A DNA stretch of 57,218 nucleotides, taken from NCBI GenBank assembly GCA_028709215.1, contig JAQVXI010000011.1:1-57218 (forward strand), read 5' to 3'. Source of the DNA: Bacteroidales bacterium. GTDB taxonomy: Bacteria; Bacteroidota; Bacteroidia; Bacteroidales; UBA1402. A program made the position numbers and the translations under genes. Of this stretch, positions 19,350 to 27,810 are shown piece after piece. The stretch's first letter is position 1. Each line of letters starts with the position of its first letter. The notes below the pieces were generated by a model, which worked only from the letters and a program-made list of their open reading frames with translations, was not told the origin of the DNA and did not search any database.

Positions 19350-20654
19350 ATGGCTTATTTATTTACCTCTGAATCCGTTTCAGAAGGACATCCCGACAAA
19401 GTAGCCGACCAGATCTCAGACGCGCTGGTCGATGAATTTTTGGCTTTTGATCCACAATCAAAAGTTGCTTGTGAAACTTTGGTAACGACTGGTCAAGTGG
19501 TTTTGGCCGGTGAAGTGAAATCAAAAGCGTACATTGACTTACAGGAAGTAACCCGACGCATCATTCGGGAAATCGGTTATACTCAAAGTGCTTACATGTT
19601 TGAGGCCGACTCGTGTGGAATTCTAACAGCCATTCACGAACAATCGCAGGACATCAACCGGGGTGTTGACGGGACAGCGGTGGTTGACCCCATGAATCAA
19701 GGCGCCGGAGACCAGGGTATGATGTTTGGTTATGCAACCAATGAGACAGACAGTTATATGCCTTTGGCACTCGAACTCTCACACAGGCTCTTACGGGAGT
19801 TGGCGGATTTGCGCAAACAACAGATTCTTACCTACTTAAGACCGGATGCAAAATCTCAGGTAACCATCGAGTACGACGATCATGGCAAACCCGTACGTAT
19901 AGACACCCTGGTTCTGTCAACGCAACACGATGAATTTGTCGAGGCTGCATCCGATCGATTGGAGGATATCCAATCGGCCGAAATGGCCATGCAACAAACC
20001 ATAAAAAAGGATTTGATTGCTCATCTACTCCCCAGAGTCATCCGTTCTCAAAATGATTCCGTACAGGCCTTGTTTGACAACTTTGATGTAGATAAGGGTT
20101 TTTTGGTCAATCCAACCGGAAAATTCGTCATCGGTGGACCACACGGAGATACCGGGTTGACCGGTCGAAAAATTATTGTGGATACGTATGGAGGCAAAGG
20201 CGCACACGGGGGGGGTGCTTTTTCCGGTAAGGATCCCTCAAAAGTGGATCGCTCCGCTGCGTATGCAGCCAGACACATCGCCAAAAATATGGTTGCAGCA
20301 GGGGTTGCCGACGAGATTCTGGTTCAGGTTTCGTATGCCATCGGTGTTGCCAAACCGATGAATCTCTATGTAAACACGTATGGTACATCCAAACTTTCCA
20401 TCAGCGATGGTGAATTGGCTTCGTTGATTTCCGGCTTGTTTGACATGAGACCCAAGGCCATCGAAGATCGGTTAAAGCTGCGCAATCCCATTTACCGGGA
20501 AACCGCTGCCTACGGACATATGGGGCGTGATCCTCAAATGGTTCGCAAAACGTTTACATCAAAGTATGAAGGCAGCAAAGAATTGGAGGTGGAACTGTTT
20601 ACCTGGGAAAAACTTGATTTTGTGAAACCGATTCAGGCGTTACTGGGTTTGTAA
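19350..20654 (+). CDS. metK: S-adenosylmethionine synthase
   Basis: A 434-residue enzyme making S-adenosylmethionine from methionine and ATP. The start [20 protein letters not shown] is the family N-terminus with the catalytic histidine at 14; the [12 protein letters not shown] signature is at about 117-128 and the P-loop-like [16 protein letters not shown] at about 286-301. The frame is open back to a TTG at 19284, but that would lie in the leader after the riboswitch and has no family support, so ATG 19350 is used. The extra ~40 residues compared with E. coli MetK are usual in Bacteroidetes. A rho-independent terminator follows. Confidence 0.97.
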   Translation: MAYLFTSESVSEGHPDKVADQISDALVDEFLAFDPQSKVACETLVTTGQVVLAGEVKSKAYIDLQEVTRRIIREIGYTQSAYMFEADSCGILTAIHEQSQDINRGVDGTAVVDPMNQGAGDQGMMFGYATNETDSYMPLALELSHRLLRELADLRKQQILTYLRPDAKSQVTIEYDDHGKPVRIDTLVLSTQHDEFVEAASDRLEDIQSAEMAMQQTIKKDLIAHLLPRVIRSQNDSVQALFDNFDVDKGFLVNPTGKFVIGGPHGDTGLTGRKIIVDTYGGKGAHGGGAFSGKDPSKVDRSAAYAARHIAKNMVAAGVADEILVQVSYAIGVAKPMNLYVNTYGTSKLSISDGELASLISGLFDMRPKAIEDRLKLRNPIYRETAAYGHMGRDPQMVRKTFTSKYEGSKELEVELFTWEKLDFVKPIQALLGL

Positions 20655-20678
20655 TTCCATTTAACAGAAACATTCGGC

Positions 20679-20711
20679 AAAAACTCGAAGCGATAACGCG
20701 TTCGGGTTTTT
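20679..20711. terminator. Bidirectional terminator between metK and the DUF4294 gene
   Basis: AAAACTCGAAGCG and CGCGTTCGGGTTTT form an imperfect hairpin around ATAA, with A-rich and T-rich flanks on either side, so it can serve both converging genes. Confidence 0.6.
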
Positions 20712-20716
20712 GTTTT

Positions 20717-21352
20717 TTAGAGCTGTCCCTGTTCGATTCGAATGATGATGCGTTCGATCATAAAGTCTTCTGAATCGGGATCGTATTCTGATTTAAGGTC
20801 GGCACGAAACAAACGTGCAACCCCTTGCCAAAATCCGGCAGCAAAAGAGCCTCGATAGGCTCGAATAAGATCATAGGAAGAAAGGTCACATTCCCGGTCA
20901 ATCAGCTTCAACAATAGCTTTCCCTGATTGAAGGTCATTTTACGAAGCATGGGTTCATACTCTTTGACAAGATCACGTTCCATCCGTTTCAAATGTTTTT
21001 CCTTTGATTTCTCATCCGGAAGGGTTTCGAGGTAGTCCATGGTTTCCAATAAGGTATAATAAACAATCTTGGAGAGCGGATAGACTTTTTTTACATCTCG
21101 CACGGTTTTCCAATAAAATCGTTCTTCCCGCGCAGAACGAAAGCGCTCCGGAGGATACATCAATACGGTTGGTAGGTAGACCATTGGGATGGTATCTCCC
21201 CGTTCAAAAACAGCATAGACCGTATTATGGGGCATCTCTGCAGGCAATAAGCCGCGAACTTCCCGAAAAGGAAGCTGTCCGGGCAATTGCGCATACAATG
21301 CATGTGCACATAGCCCCAACACGATCAGTAGAATACCTTGCCGCTTTCTCAT
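20717..21352 (-). CDS. DUF4294 domain-containing exported protein
   Basis: A 211-residue Bacteroidetes-specific protein. The first ~22 residues are a signal peptide (MRKRQGILLIVLGLCAHALY). The body carries the DUF4294 pattern: an N-terminal strand GDTIPMVYLPTVLMYPP (about 53-69), a charged helix FYWKTVRDVKKVYPLSKIVYY (80-100) and KLLLKLIDRECDLSSYDLIRAYRGSFAAGFWQ further on. The function of the family is unknown; members are predicted periplasmic. Its -7 box sits only five bases upstream of the ATG, implying an almost leaderless transcript. It is divergent from the envelope gene at 21486. Confidence 0.8.
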   Translation of the reverse strand: MRKRQGILLIVLGLCAHALYAQLPGQLPFREVRGLLPAEMPHNTVYAVFERGDTIPMVYLPTVLMYPPERFRSAREERFYWKTVRDVKKVYPLSKIVYYTLLETMDYLETLPDEKSKEKHLKRMERDLVKEYEPMLRKMTFNQGKLLLKLIDRECDLSSYDLIRAYRGSFAAGFWQGVARLFRADLKSEYDPDSEDFMIERIIIRIEQGQL

Positions 21353-21357
21353 AGTTG

Positions 21358-21365
21358 CAAAGATA
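21358..21365 (-). promoter_or_regulatory. -7 box directly before the DUF4294 start
   Basis: Minus-strand TATCTTTG followed by only CAACT and then the ATG. Transcription would start at or within about two bases of the start codon. Confidence 0.5.
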
Positions 21366-21453
21366 CATCGTTTTTTTGCGCAAGAATCTTGCGGGCTACT
21401 GTTTCAACATTATTTAAGAATTGCATCGCTCCTGTTTCTTGTTTCTTTTTTGT

Positions 21454-21461
21454 TATCTTTG
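21454..21461 (+). promoter_or_regulatory. -7 box of the 21486-24061 envelope operon
   Basis: TATCTTTG ending 24 bases before the ATG at 21486. It overlaps the longer TTG/ATG-extended reading, which is therefore rejected. Confidence 0.55.
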
Positions 21462-21485
21462 TGTTTCCTTTATAATCCTCAATCC

Positions 21486-22253
21486 ATGAAACACATTCGA
21501 ATTCTCTTCTTTTTGATCCTGCTTCGTATTCCTGTTTTTTGTCAAACACCCTTTGGCAACGAAATCATTCATGGGCAAACAGGTGGGCATCGTTTGTGGT
21601 ATCAGTGGGAAAAAGAAAGACAAAAACAGATCGTATTCAGTTACGACCTGCCGTATCATTTAAAGGCTTTGTCAACACGTTTGCTCTACTACGAACGTCC
21701 GTTGACAAAAAACAGGTTGCAACTGGGATTGTTGCAATCGGGAACGGAGCATTACGGACGCTGGGAGGCATGGATCGGAGTGGACAGACCGCTCCAACAG
21801 CGCGTACATCTACGCATTCAGATGGGCGTTCAACAAATGGTACATGCAGAAGGCAGCGCGCCAATGGACGTTGCAGCCACGGCTCAAATGCTGTTTAACA
21901 TAAATCGGACAAACCGTATTGGAATGGGTTTGGCAGTCAGTGGTTTTCAATATGGGAATGCCTTGAGCGTTGGTTGGATACACCATCCGGATCCATCATG
22001 GAACTTGATCGTTGAACTGAGTTGTCCGAATAAGCAGCCGGGGTTTCTCGTTGCCGCCTTACAGTATACGCTTCTGGAAGATTTCTGCTTTTCCGTTGCC
22101 TGGCACAGTTTGGGTCAGCAACCGAGCGGTGGACTTAGTTGGATCTGTCATCCGTTCAAATTGCAGTACAATTGCAGGATTCATCCTTCACTTGGATTCG
22201 GTTCGAATGCAACATTCATCTACTTCTTGGGCAGTAAAAAGAGGATGCAATGA
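21486..22253 (+). CDS. Exported protein of unknown function, likely beta-barrel
   Basis: I do not recognise this 255-residue protein. It has a signal peptide (MKHIRILFFLILLRIPVFCQ) and a body of alternating strands (RLGLLQSGTEHYGRWEAWIGV-like stretches, MGLAVSGFQYGNALSVGWIH) consistent with an outer-membrane barrel. The frame is open back to 21450, but a -7 box at 21454-21461 makes ATG 21486 the start. Its stop overlaps the ATG of the next gene by four bases, so the two are translationally coupled and probably work together at the outer membrane. No catalytic motif is visible. Confidence 0.65.
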   Translation: MKHIRILFFLILLRIPVFCQTPFGNEIIHGQTGGHRLWYQWEKERQKQIVFSYDLPYHLKALSTRLLYYERPLTKNRLQLGLLQSGTEHYGRWEAWIGVDRPLQQRVHLRIQMGVQQMVHAEGSAPMDVAATAQMLFNINRTNRIGMGLAVSGFQYGNALSVGWIHHPDPSWNLIVELSCPNKQPGFLVAALQYTLLEDFCFSVAWHSLGQQPSGGLSWICHPFKLQYNCRIHPSLGFGSNATFIYFLGSKKRMQ

Positions 22254-24061
22254 GACGAAGAAGCCAGCACACGCTGTTTTTGATGGTTTTGATGCTTCAT
22301 TCTATGTGTTTGAAATGCGAACTGCCGTTTGCTTGGTCAAAATACATTGAGAACCAAGTAGAGGAAATTTCCGAGGATCGGTTGGAATCGCTTTTGACCG
22401 AGATTGAATCGCTTCTGGAAAGACCGGTTCCGATACACGATGTTGAGAAACAACAATTGGAACGTCTTTTCTTTTTGAATCACCGACAAATCGAAGGTTT
22501 GGCTTATTATGTTTATCGTTACGGCCCACTGGTGGATGCACGTGAACTGATTCTTGCCGATGGAATGGATGGGGAAACGCTCGAGTTGCTGTTGCCCTGC
22601 ATTCGGCTGGATGGATCGAGCAAGGAAAAACCGCTTTCTAATTTAAAAAGCAAGCATCTTCTTCAGGTGGGTATATCCGGAAAAAGTGGTGAGTGGAATG
22701 AAACAACGGCTTGGAAGCAGCATGCAAAATACGAGTACCAACGTTCTGACCGGCTGATGGGCGGTTGGGTCGTCGAAAAGGATCCCGGAGAAACGTGGAT
22801 AAAGCAACGGAATCGCTTGCAATATACGAGTGTACACCTTGCGCTCACTTTTGACAAGGGGGTAGGAAAAGTTTGGATGGGAGATTACAAAATGAGTTTT
22901 GGTCAAGGTCTACTGATGGGCAATGCGTATCAATTGGGCAAAATGGGGTTTACGCTGGCTACAGATAGCAAAGTCACACAGTTGAGGCGGCATTTTTCAA
23001 CAGCAGAATCCGGTTTTTTCCGTGGGCTTGCTACAAGTTGGAGCAAATCGAACAAAACACTTTTTTTTCAAACCGGAGGTGGTTTGTCCAATCATTTGCA
23101 AAACGAAATTCGTACACGAATGGCGTTTGCCTTTGTTCGAATCCAAGGACTACGATGGGAGCAGAGCTTATGCTTGGTCTCAGGCAAAGAGTCGTTCTCG
23201 CACGCCGGCGCAAGCTATGCTTTTCGTCTCCATGTCTTACATGCTCGATTATTTGGGGAAGCAAGCTTGGATAAAAACGGCAAGACGGCCATTCAAATCC
23301 ATGCACAGCCCGTGCTGCCGGACCCGATTCAACTGGGATTATCCGTGCGTTCGTACGACATCCATTATGAGGCGCCGCTTGCAAATGCCATGATGGAAGG
23401 AAGTAACGTGAAGAATGAGCGGGGCTGTATGATGCAGATTCAATGGCAACCGACAGCAAACTGGACACTCAAGGCATACCACGACGTCTTTCTTTTTCCT
23501 TGGATTGGATACAGGCGCAACAGCTTGGCTTCCGGATTCGATCAAGGCATTCAGTTGCAATATCAAAACGGTTACAATCCGACGGTGTTGATTCAAATGA
23601 AGCAAAAATGTAAACCGGGCAATACAACCTATGAAGTCCAGCCAGAGCATACGATAGAGGAGAAAACAAAGCAAAGTCTACGTATTCAGACACAGGTGCA
23701 AACCGGCTCGATGACTTGGACCTGTCAAAGCAACTTCAATCGTGCGGTATCCGATCGGTCCGGCCGTTCATCTTTGGGCAAGCAGTTGTCCATGCATGTA
23801 TCGTATCGTTCGGCTGCTGCGGTGAGTGCGCAGTTTCGGTTCGCTCTTTTTCAGACAGACAGCTACGATAATCGATTCTATATTTACGAACCCGGACTGA
23901 AGGGAGACTTTACGATGCCCATGTTGTATGGAAATGGCCATACATGGATGTGGATGCTGCAACACAAATGCAACAAACGTTGGTCTTACCAATGCAAGAT
24001 TCAACGCAACAGTACGCAAGCCGGATTCCGCATGGGTATTCACATCCAATACAAAAAATAA
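22250..24061 (+). CDS. HhH-domain protein with outer-membrane barrel-like C-terminus
   Basis: A 603-residue protein of a kind common in Bacteroidetes. After a signal-like segment (about 1-25) comes a ComEA/T2SK-type helix-hairpin-helix region at about 55-120: RLFFLNHRQIEGLAYYVYRY, then GPLVDARELILADGMDGETLELLLP. The remaining ~450 residues are beta-rich with repeated short polar turns (MGDYKMSFGQGLLMGNAYQL, LGLSVRSYDIHYEAPLANAM) and end in GFRMGIHIQYKK, a barrel-like last strand. Such HhH folds usually bind DNA or, in secretion systems, protein partners; what one does attached to a barrel is unknown. It overlaps the upstream gene by four bases. The function is undetermined. Confidence 0.7.
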   Translation: MRRRSQHTLFLMVLMLHSMCLKCELPFAWSKYIENQVEEISEDRLESLLTEIESLLERPVPIHDVEKQQLERLFFLNHRQIEGLAYYVYRYGPLVDARELILADGMDGETLELLLPCIRLDGSSKEKPLSNLKSKHLLQVGISGKSGEWNETTAWKQHAKYEYQRSDRLMGGWVVEKDPGETWIKQRNRLQYTSVHLALTFDKGVGKVWMGDYKMSFGQGLLMGNAYQLGKMGFTLATDSKVTQLRRHFSTAESGFFRGLATSWSKSNKTLFFQTGGGLSNHLQNEIRTRMAFAFVRIQGLRWEQSLCLVSGKESFSHAGASYAFRLHVLHARLFGEASLDKNGKTAIQIHAQPVLPDPIQLGLSVRSYDIHYEAPLANAMMEGSNVKNERGCMMQIQWQPTANWTLKAYHDVFLFPWIGYRRNSLASGFDQGIQLQYQNGYNPTVLIQMKQKCKPGNTTYEVQPEHTIEEKTKQSLRIQTQVQTGSMTWTCQSNFNRAVSDRSGRSSLGKQLSMHVSYRSAAAVSAQFRFALFQTDSYDNRFYIYEPGLKGDFTMPMLYGNGHTWMWMLQHKCNKRWSYQCKIQRNSTQAGFRMGIHIQYKK

Positions 24062-24062
24062 C

Positions 24063-24070
24063 TACCTTTG
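24063..24070 (+). promoter_or_regulatory. -7 box of the radical SAM-mnmD operon
   Basis: TACCTTTG, starting two bases after the stop of the upstream gene and ending 16 bases before the ATG at 24087. Confidence 0.5.
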
Positions 24071-24086
24071 TTCAAAACTCACGGAT

Positions 24087-24866
24087 ATGTCTACCCTTTT
24101 GTTTAACCAAATTGTTTATGGACCCGTTTTTAGCAGAAGATTGGGTAACTCTCTAGGTATAAACTTACTACCACAAAATGGAAAAGTTTGTTCGTTTGAT
24201 TGTCTGTATTGCGAGTGTGGTTTTAATCATGCACACACCAAAGGCAAACTTCCGAGCCTTCAAGCCATTCAAAATGCACTGACCACAGGACTGGAGTCGC
24301 TTCACAAGCAAGGAGTTCGTTTGGATGTGATTACGTTTGCCGGAAACGGCGAACCCACACTGCATCCCCATTTTGCACAAATTATTGACGACTGCATACG
24401 CATGCGAGATCAATGGTTCCCGGAAGCACAACTGAGCGTCCTTTCAAATGCGACCCAATTGCACCGACCGGACGTTGTCGCTGCGTTGCTTAAAGCAGAC
24501 AATGCCATTCTCAAAATGGACAGTTGCATCGAAGCAACCTTTCGCACGTTGGATCGCCCCACATCCGAGCGCTTTACACTGGAGGTATTAACAAATCAGC
24601 TCAAAGCCTTTCCGGGCAAACTCATCATACAGACACTCTTCACGCGCGGTCAATATGAGGGAAATACGGTAGACAACACCACCGATGTCGAAGTCAATGC
24701 CTGGATTCGCTGCATCAAGGAAATACAACCCCATTCGGTCATGGTTTACACCATCGATCGGGAAACGCCGGCTCAGTCGTTGGAAAAAATTCCACTGCCC
24801 GAGCTCGAAGACATTGCAAAACGACTGACCGATGCAACCGGCATCGCCGTTCAGGTTTCCGGTTAA
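24087..24866 (+). CDS. Radical SAM protein, COG0731 (Tyw1-like) type
   Basis: A 259-residue radical SAM enzyme. CSFDCLYC (about 33-40) is the CxxxCxxC cluster motif; FAGNGEPTLHP (about 86-96) is the GGE-type SAM-binding motif. The start MSTLLFNQIVYGPVFSRRLG is shared with the COG0731 group, whose eukaryal/archaeal relatives (TYW1) build the wyosine base of tRNA-Phe. Bacterial members are uncharacterised, so a tRNA-modification role is only suggested, supported by the mnmD gene four bases downstream. The frame continues upstream to 23928 but that overlaps the preceding gene in another frame; the -7 box at 24063-24070 supports ATG 24087. Confidence 0.85.
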   Translation: MSTLLFNQIVYGPVFSRRLGNSLGINLLPQNGKVCSFDCLYCECGFNHAHTKGKLPSLQAIQNALTTGLESLHKQGVRLDVITFAGNGEPTLHPHFAQIIDDCIRMRDQWFPEAQLSVLSNATQLHRPDVVAALLKADNAILKMDSCIEATFRTLDRPTSERFTLEVLTNQLKAFPGKLIIQTLFTRGQYEGNTVDNTTDVEVNAWIRCIKEIQPHSVMVYTIDRETPAQSLEKIPLPELEDIAKRLTDATGIAVQVSG

Positions 24867-24870
24867 TTGA

Positions 24871-25548
24871 ATGGAAGCATCCCCTACCCTTCGAATCTGT
24901 TCAACAGAAGATGGCTCTCAAACACTGTTAACCAGTCAATGGGATGAAACCTATCATTCCATACACGGAGCCATCCAAGAGTCCCGTCATGTGTTTTTGA
25001 ACGCTGGGCTGGATGCTTTGAAGTTGACCGCTTATGAGGTGCTTGAAATAGGATTTGGAACCGGTCTAAATGCCTTTTTAGCATGGGAATATGCGCGTGA
25101 ACAAGATAAAATGGTACGCTACACCAGTATTGAGCGGTTTCCGGTACCCTATGAAATGGTTTCTACACTCAACTATTCACACAAATTGCCTTCAATGAAT
25201 CGGTCGGATTGGGAGCGATTGCATCGAGCCCCTTGGGGGGAATGGCTCGAACTGGAACCCAACCGCATGCAACTTCAAAAAATGGAAACGGATGCAATAA
25301 AGAGCCAGTACCCGGAAAATCAATACGATGCGATCTTTTTTGATGCCTTTTCACCACAGAAGCAACCCGAGCTTTGGACACGGGAACTTCTTCAGAAAAT
25401 GTTTGCAACACTCCGACCGGGTGGCGTATTGGTTACTTATTGCGCAATGGGAGCGGTACGTCGCAACCTGCAGGCTTGCGGTTTTCGCACCGAACGACTC
25501 CCGGGCCCTCCCGGTAAGCGTGAAATGCTACGAGCAAGCAAACCTTAA
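24871..25548 (+). CDS. mnmD: tRNA 5-methylaminomethyl-2-thiouridine methyltransferase (MnmD)
   Basis: A 225-residue stand-alone MnmD, equivalent to the methyltransferase half of E. coli MnmC. It methylates nm5(s2)U to mnm5(s2)U at position 34 of tRNAs such as tRNA-Gln, Lys and Glu. The SAM-binding motif VLEIGFGTGLNAFLAWEY is at about 52-69, and the MnmC signature FFDAFSPQKQPELWT at about 153-167. The oxidase half of MnmC is absent, as usual for this stand-alone form. It follows the radical SAM gene by four bases. Its last 21 bases overlap the opposite-strand membrane protein gene. Confidence 0.9.
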   Translation: MEASPTLRICSTEDGSQTLLTSQWDETYHSIHGAIQESRHVFLNAGLDALKLTAYEVLEIGFGTGLNAFLAWEYAREQDKMVRYTSIERFPVPYEMVSTLNYSHKLPSMNRSDWERLHRAPWGEWLELEPNRMQLQKMETDAIKSQYPENQYDAIFFDAFSPQKQPELWTRELLQKMFATLRPGGVLVTYCAMGAVRRNLQACGFRTERLPGPPGKREMLRASKP

Positions 25549-26460
25549 AACCAGGTAGACGATCAAAGCAGACAGCCACAACAAGGCAAAAGAAACGCGC
25601 GATAAAATGTGATCTGTCGTAGAAAACCACTGAGCAAAAACAATGGAACTCAAGGACATCCAGGCCATAAAGTAGCAGGTCATTCCAGCCGGCATCAACA
25701 CATAATTCAAGGTGTACCCAAGCAGTAACACAAATAGGGAAGACAGGCGCTTGCGTTGTATCAAATTTTCTTTTTGCCAACGCTTCAGCATGGATAGAAC
25801 GGAGAAGATCGCTGTAAATATAATGGGAAAGGCAAGGATGCGTTCAGGCCAACCCAAATCGGTCCATAGCCAGACTGAAAAGGTCTTGAATGCAGACATC
25901 AAATATTGACTGTGTGCTTCCAAATCAAGAAACCAGCTTAGCCCGTAATACATCCATAGAACCGCCGAAAATCCAAGAATCGAGCCAAACCATTCTCTCC
26001 ATTTTACGGAATCAAAAATGGAGGCAACCATCCAGAACACAGGCAACATCAACGCCATTCTCGGCATCCATAAGGCCGATAAACCCAACAGAAAAGACGA
26101 TTCAAATAAGATGCGCTTTCCGACTCCGGGATTGGAGTAAGCATACAAACGAAACAGTGAAAGAATAAATAGAAAAACAGATAAGAGGGATTTCCAATCC
26201 ATAAAATGAGGCAGGTATGCAACACCCATCAATACAAAAAAAGAAAACGGATAGTAGCCTCTATTGTCTGTCAAACGAAATTCCCAGACAAACAACTGTA
26301 TCAACGAAGCAGCGGCCAAAAGAAGCAGTGAATAAATAAAAACGGGCCAGAACAAGCCCGTTACAAGGACTTGTCCCAACACCGCAAAAAACAAGAGCAT
26401 GAGGGTGCTTATCCATAGACCTTTGTGCCCCGACCATCGTATGAGCCCTCCTCCTCGCAT
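25528..26460 (-). CDS. Integral membrane protein, DUF6427-like
   Basis: A 310-residue, very hydrophobic protein with about eight to ten membrane segments (for example LWISTLMLLFFAVLGQVLV, VFIYSLLLLAAASLIQLFVW, LSVFLFILSLFRLYAY). The arrangement resembles the DUF6427 family of Bacteroidetes, whose members adjoin purD or other housekeeping genes; their function is unknown. No charged catalytic motif stands out. It follows purD by one base (26460/26462), so it is transcribed with purD. Its 3' end overlaps mnmD by 21 bases. Confidence 0.6.
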   Translation of the reverse strand: MRGGGLIRWSGHKGLWISTLMLLFFAVLGQVLVTGLFWPVFIYSLLLLAAASLIQLFVWEFRLTDNRGYYPFSFFVLMGVAYLPHFMDWKSLLSVFLFILSLFRLYAYSNPGVGKRILFESSFLLGLSALWMPRMALMLPVFWMVASIFDSVKWREWFGSILGFSAVLWMYYGLSWFLDLEAHSQYLMSAFKTFSVWLWTDLGWPERILAFPIIFTAIFSVLSMLKRWQKENLIQRKRLSSLFVLLLGYTLNYVLMPAGMTCYFMAWMSLSSIVFAQWFSTTDHILSRVSFALLWLSALIVYLVLRFACS

Positions 26461-26461
26461 G

Positions 26462-27733
26462 TTATCTTAAGTCAAAACCAATATCCCTTCTAAAATATTT
26501 CCCATCGTAATCAATGCGGGAAGCATTCTCAAACGAAGTTTTCAACGCTTCTTCCATGCTTGTTCCATACGAACTGATTGCGAGCACCCGTCCCCCATTG
26601 GTACAGACACGCTCTCCCACTACGTTGGTTCCGGCATGAAAAACAATACTCTCCTGAACTTGATCCAAGCCATTGATTTGCTTGCCTTTGATATAATCCC
26701 CTGGGTATCCTCCGGACACCAAAACAACCGTTACCGCTGCGCGTGGATCTTCAACCAATACCCGTGTGTTCAGATTGCCCTGAGCGACTCCTTCAAGCAG
26801 TTCAACAAAGTCCGACTGAACGCGCAACATGACCGCTTCTGTCTCCGGATCTCCCATTCGGGCATTATATTCAATCACAAAGGGTTCTCCCTGTATATTG
26901 ATCAAACCCAAAAATATAAAGCCTTTATAATCAATATTTTCTTTCAACAAGCCCTGAATCGTAGGGCGAATCACACGATCCTCTACTTTTTGCATAAATA
27001 CAGCATCTGCAAAAGGCACAGGGGATACCGCTCCCATGCCACCGGTATTCAAACCGGTATCTCCTTCGCCGATTCGTTTGTAATCCTTTGCTACCGGTAA
27101 AACCTTATAATGCTGACCGTCTGAGACGACAAAAACAGAACATTCGATTCCGGATAAGAATTCTTCAATGACCACCGTTCGACTGGAATCCCCAAATTTT
27201 CCAGCCAACATTTCCTGCAATTCCGAAGCCGCTTCGTTGTAATCATTCAAGATCAACACACCCTTGCCTGCGGCCAGCCCGTCCGCTTTCAATACGTAGG
27301 GAGCCTTCAGAGACTTCAAAAAATCGAGCCCTTCTTGCAACGTCTCAGCCTGAACGCTCTTATAACGTGCCGTAGGGATGCCATGACGCAGCATAAACGC
27401 TTTCGAGAAGTCTTTGCTTCCTTCCAGACGGGCACCGGACTGAGACGGACCCACGACGGGTATGTGGGCCAATTGCTTGTCTTGCTTGAAGTAATCGTAA
27501 ACACCTTTCACCAACGGATCTTCCGGACCCACGACAATCATGTCGATGGACTTATCAAGCGAAAAGGCCTTTAATGCTTCAAAATCTGTCGGTGAAATGG
27601 GCACATTCACAGCCAACTCAGCCGTTCCGGCATTACCGGGGGCAACAAATAATTTGGAGACTTTGGGACTTTGTGCAATCTTCCATGCCAATGCATGTTC
27701 ACGTCCACCGGAGCCAAGCAATAACAAATTCAT
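26462..27733 (-). CDS. purD: Phosphoribosylamine-glycine ligase (GARS)
   Basis: A 423-residue ATP-grasp enzyme joining phosphoribosylamine and glycine in the second step of purine synthesis. The start MNLLLLGSGGREHALAWKIA is the family N-terminus. ATP-grasp motifs follow: YVLKADGLAAGKGVLI (about 142-157), EEFLSGIECSVF, the GARS signature RMGDPETEAVM (about 285-295) and SGGYPGDYIKG. The frame extends to 27760, but the -7 box at 27758-27765 overlaps that start, and ATG 27733 matches homologues. purN lies elsewhere in this window (47977-48564), so the purine genes are dispersed. Confidence 0.96.
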   Translation of the reverse strand: MNLLLLGSGGREHALAWKIAQSPKVSKLFVAPGNAGTAELAVNVPISPTDFEALKAFSLDKSIDMIVVGPEDPLVKGVYDYFKQDKQLAHIPVVGPSQSGARLEGSKDFSKAFMLRHGIPTARYKSVQAETLQEGLDFLKSLKAPYVLKADGLAAGKGVLILNDYNEAASELQEMLAGKFGDSSRTVVIEEFLSGIECSVFVVSDGQHYKVLPVAKDYKRIGEGDTGLNTGGMGAVSPVPFADAVFMQKVEDRVIRPTIQGLLKENIDYKGFIFLGLINIQGEPFVIEYNARMGDPETEAVMLRVQSDFVELLEGVAQGNLNTRVLVEDPRAAVTVVLVSGGYPGDYIKGKQINGLDQVQESIVFHAGTNVVGERVCTNGGRVLAISSYGTSMEEALKTSFENASRIDYDGKYFRRDIGFDLR

Positions 27734-27757
27734 AATCAATAGGATTTTAATAAAGCG

Positions 27758-27765
27758 CAAAGATA
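27758..27765 (-). promoter_or_regulatory. -7 box of purD
   Basis: Minus-strand TATCTTTG, 24 bases before the ATG at 27733. A TTG (27790-27792) lies 24 bases further upstream, slightly beyond the usual spacing. Confidence 0.55.
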
Positions 27766-27798
27766 CGTCATCTTGCAGGATATTCCGCTCAATTGATG

Positions 27799-27806
27799 TA
27801 TTTTTG
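27799..27806 (+). promoter_or_regulatory. -7 box directly before the queG start
   Basis: TATTTTTG followed by ACAC and the ATG at 27811. If used, transcription would begin at the start codon, giving a leaderless message. Confidence 0.4.
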
Positions 27807-27810
27807 ACAC

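Noticed and set aside
23928-24086. N-terminal extension of the radical SAM protein
   Set aside because: This stretch overlaps the C-terminal coding region of the HhH-barrel gene in another frame and lies upstream of the -7 box; the family starts at ATG 24087.
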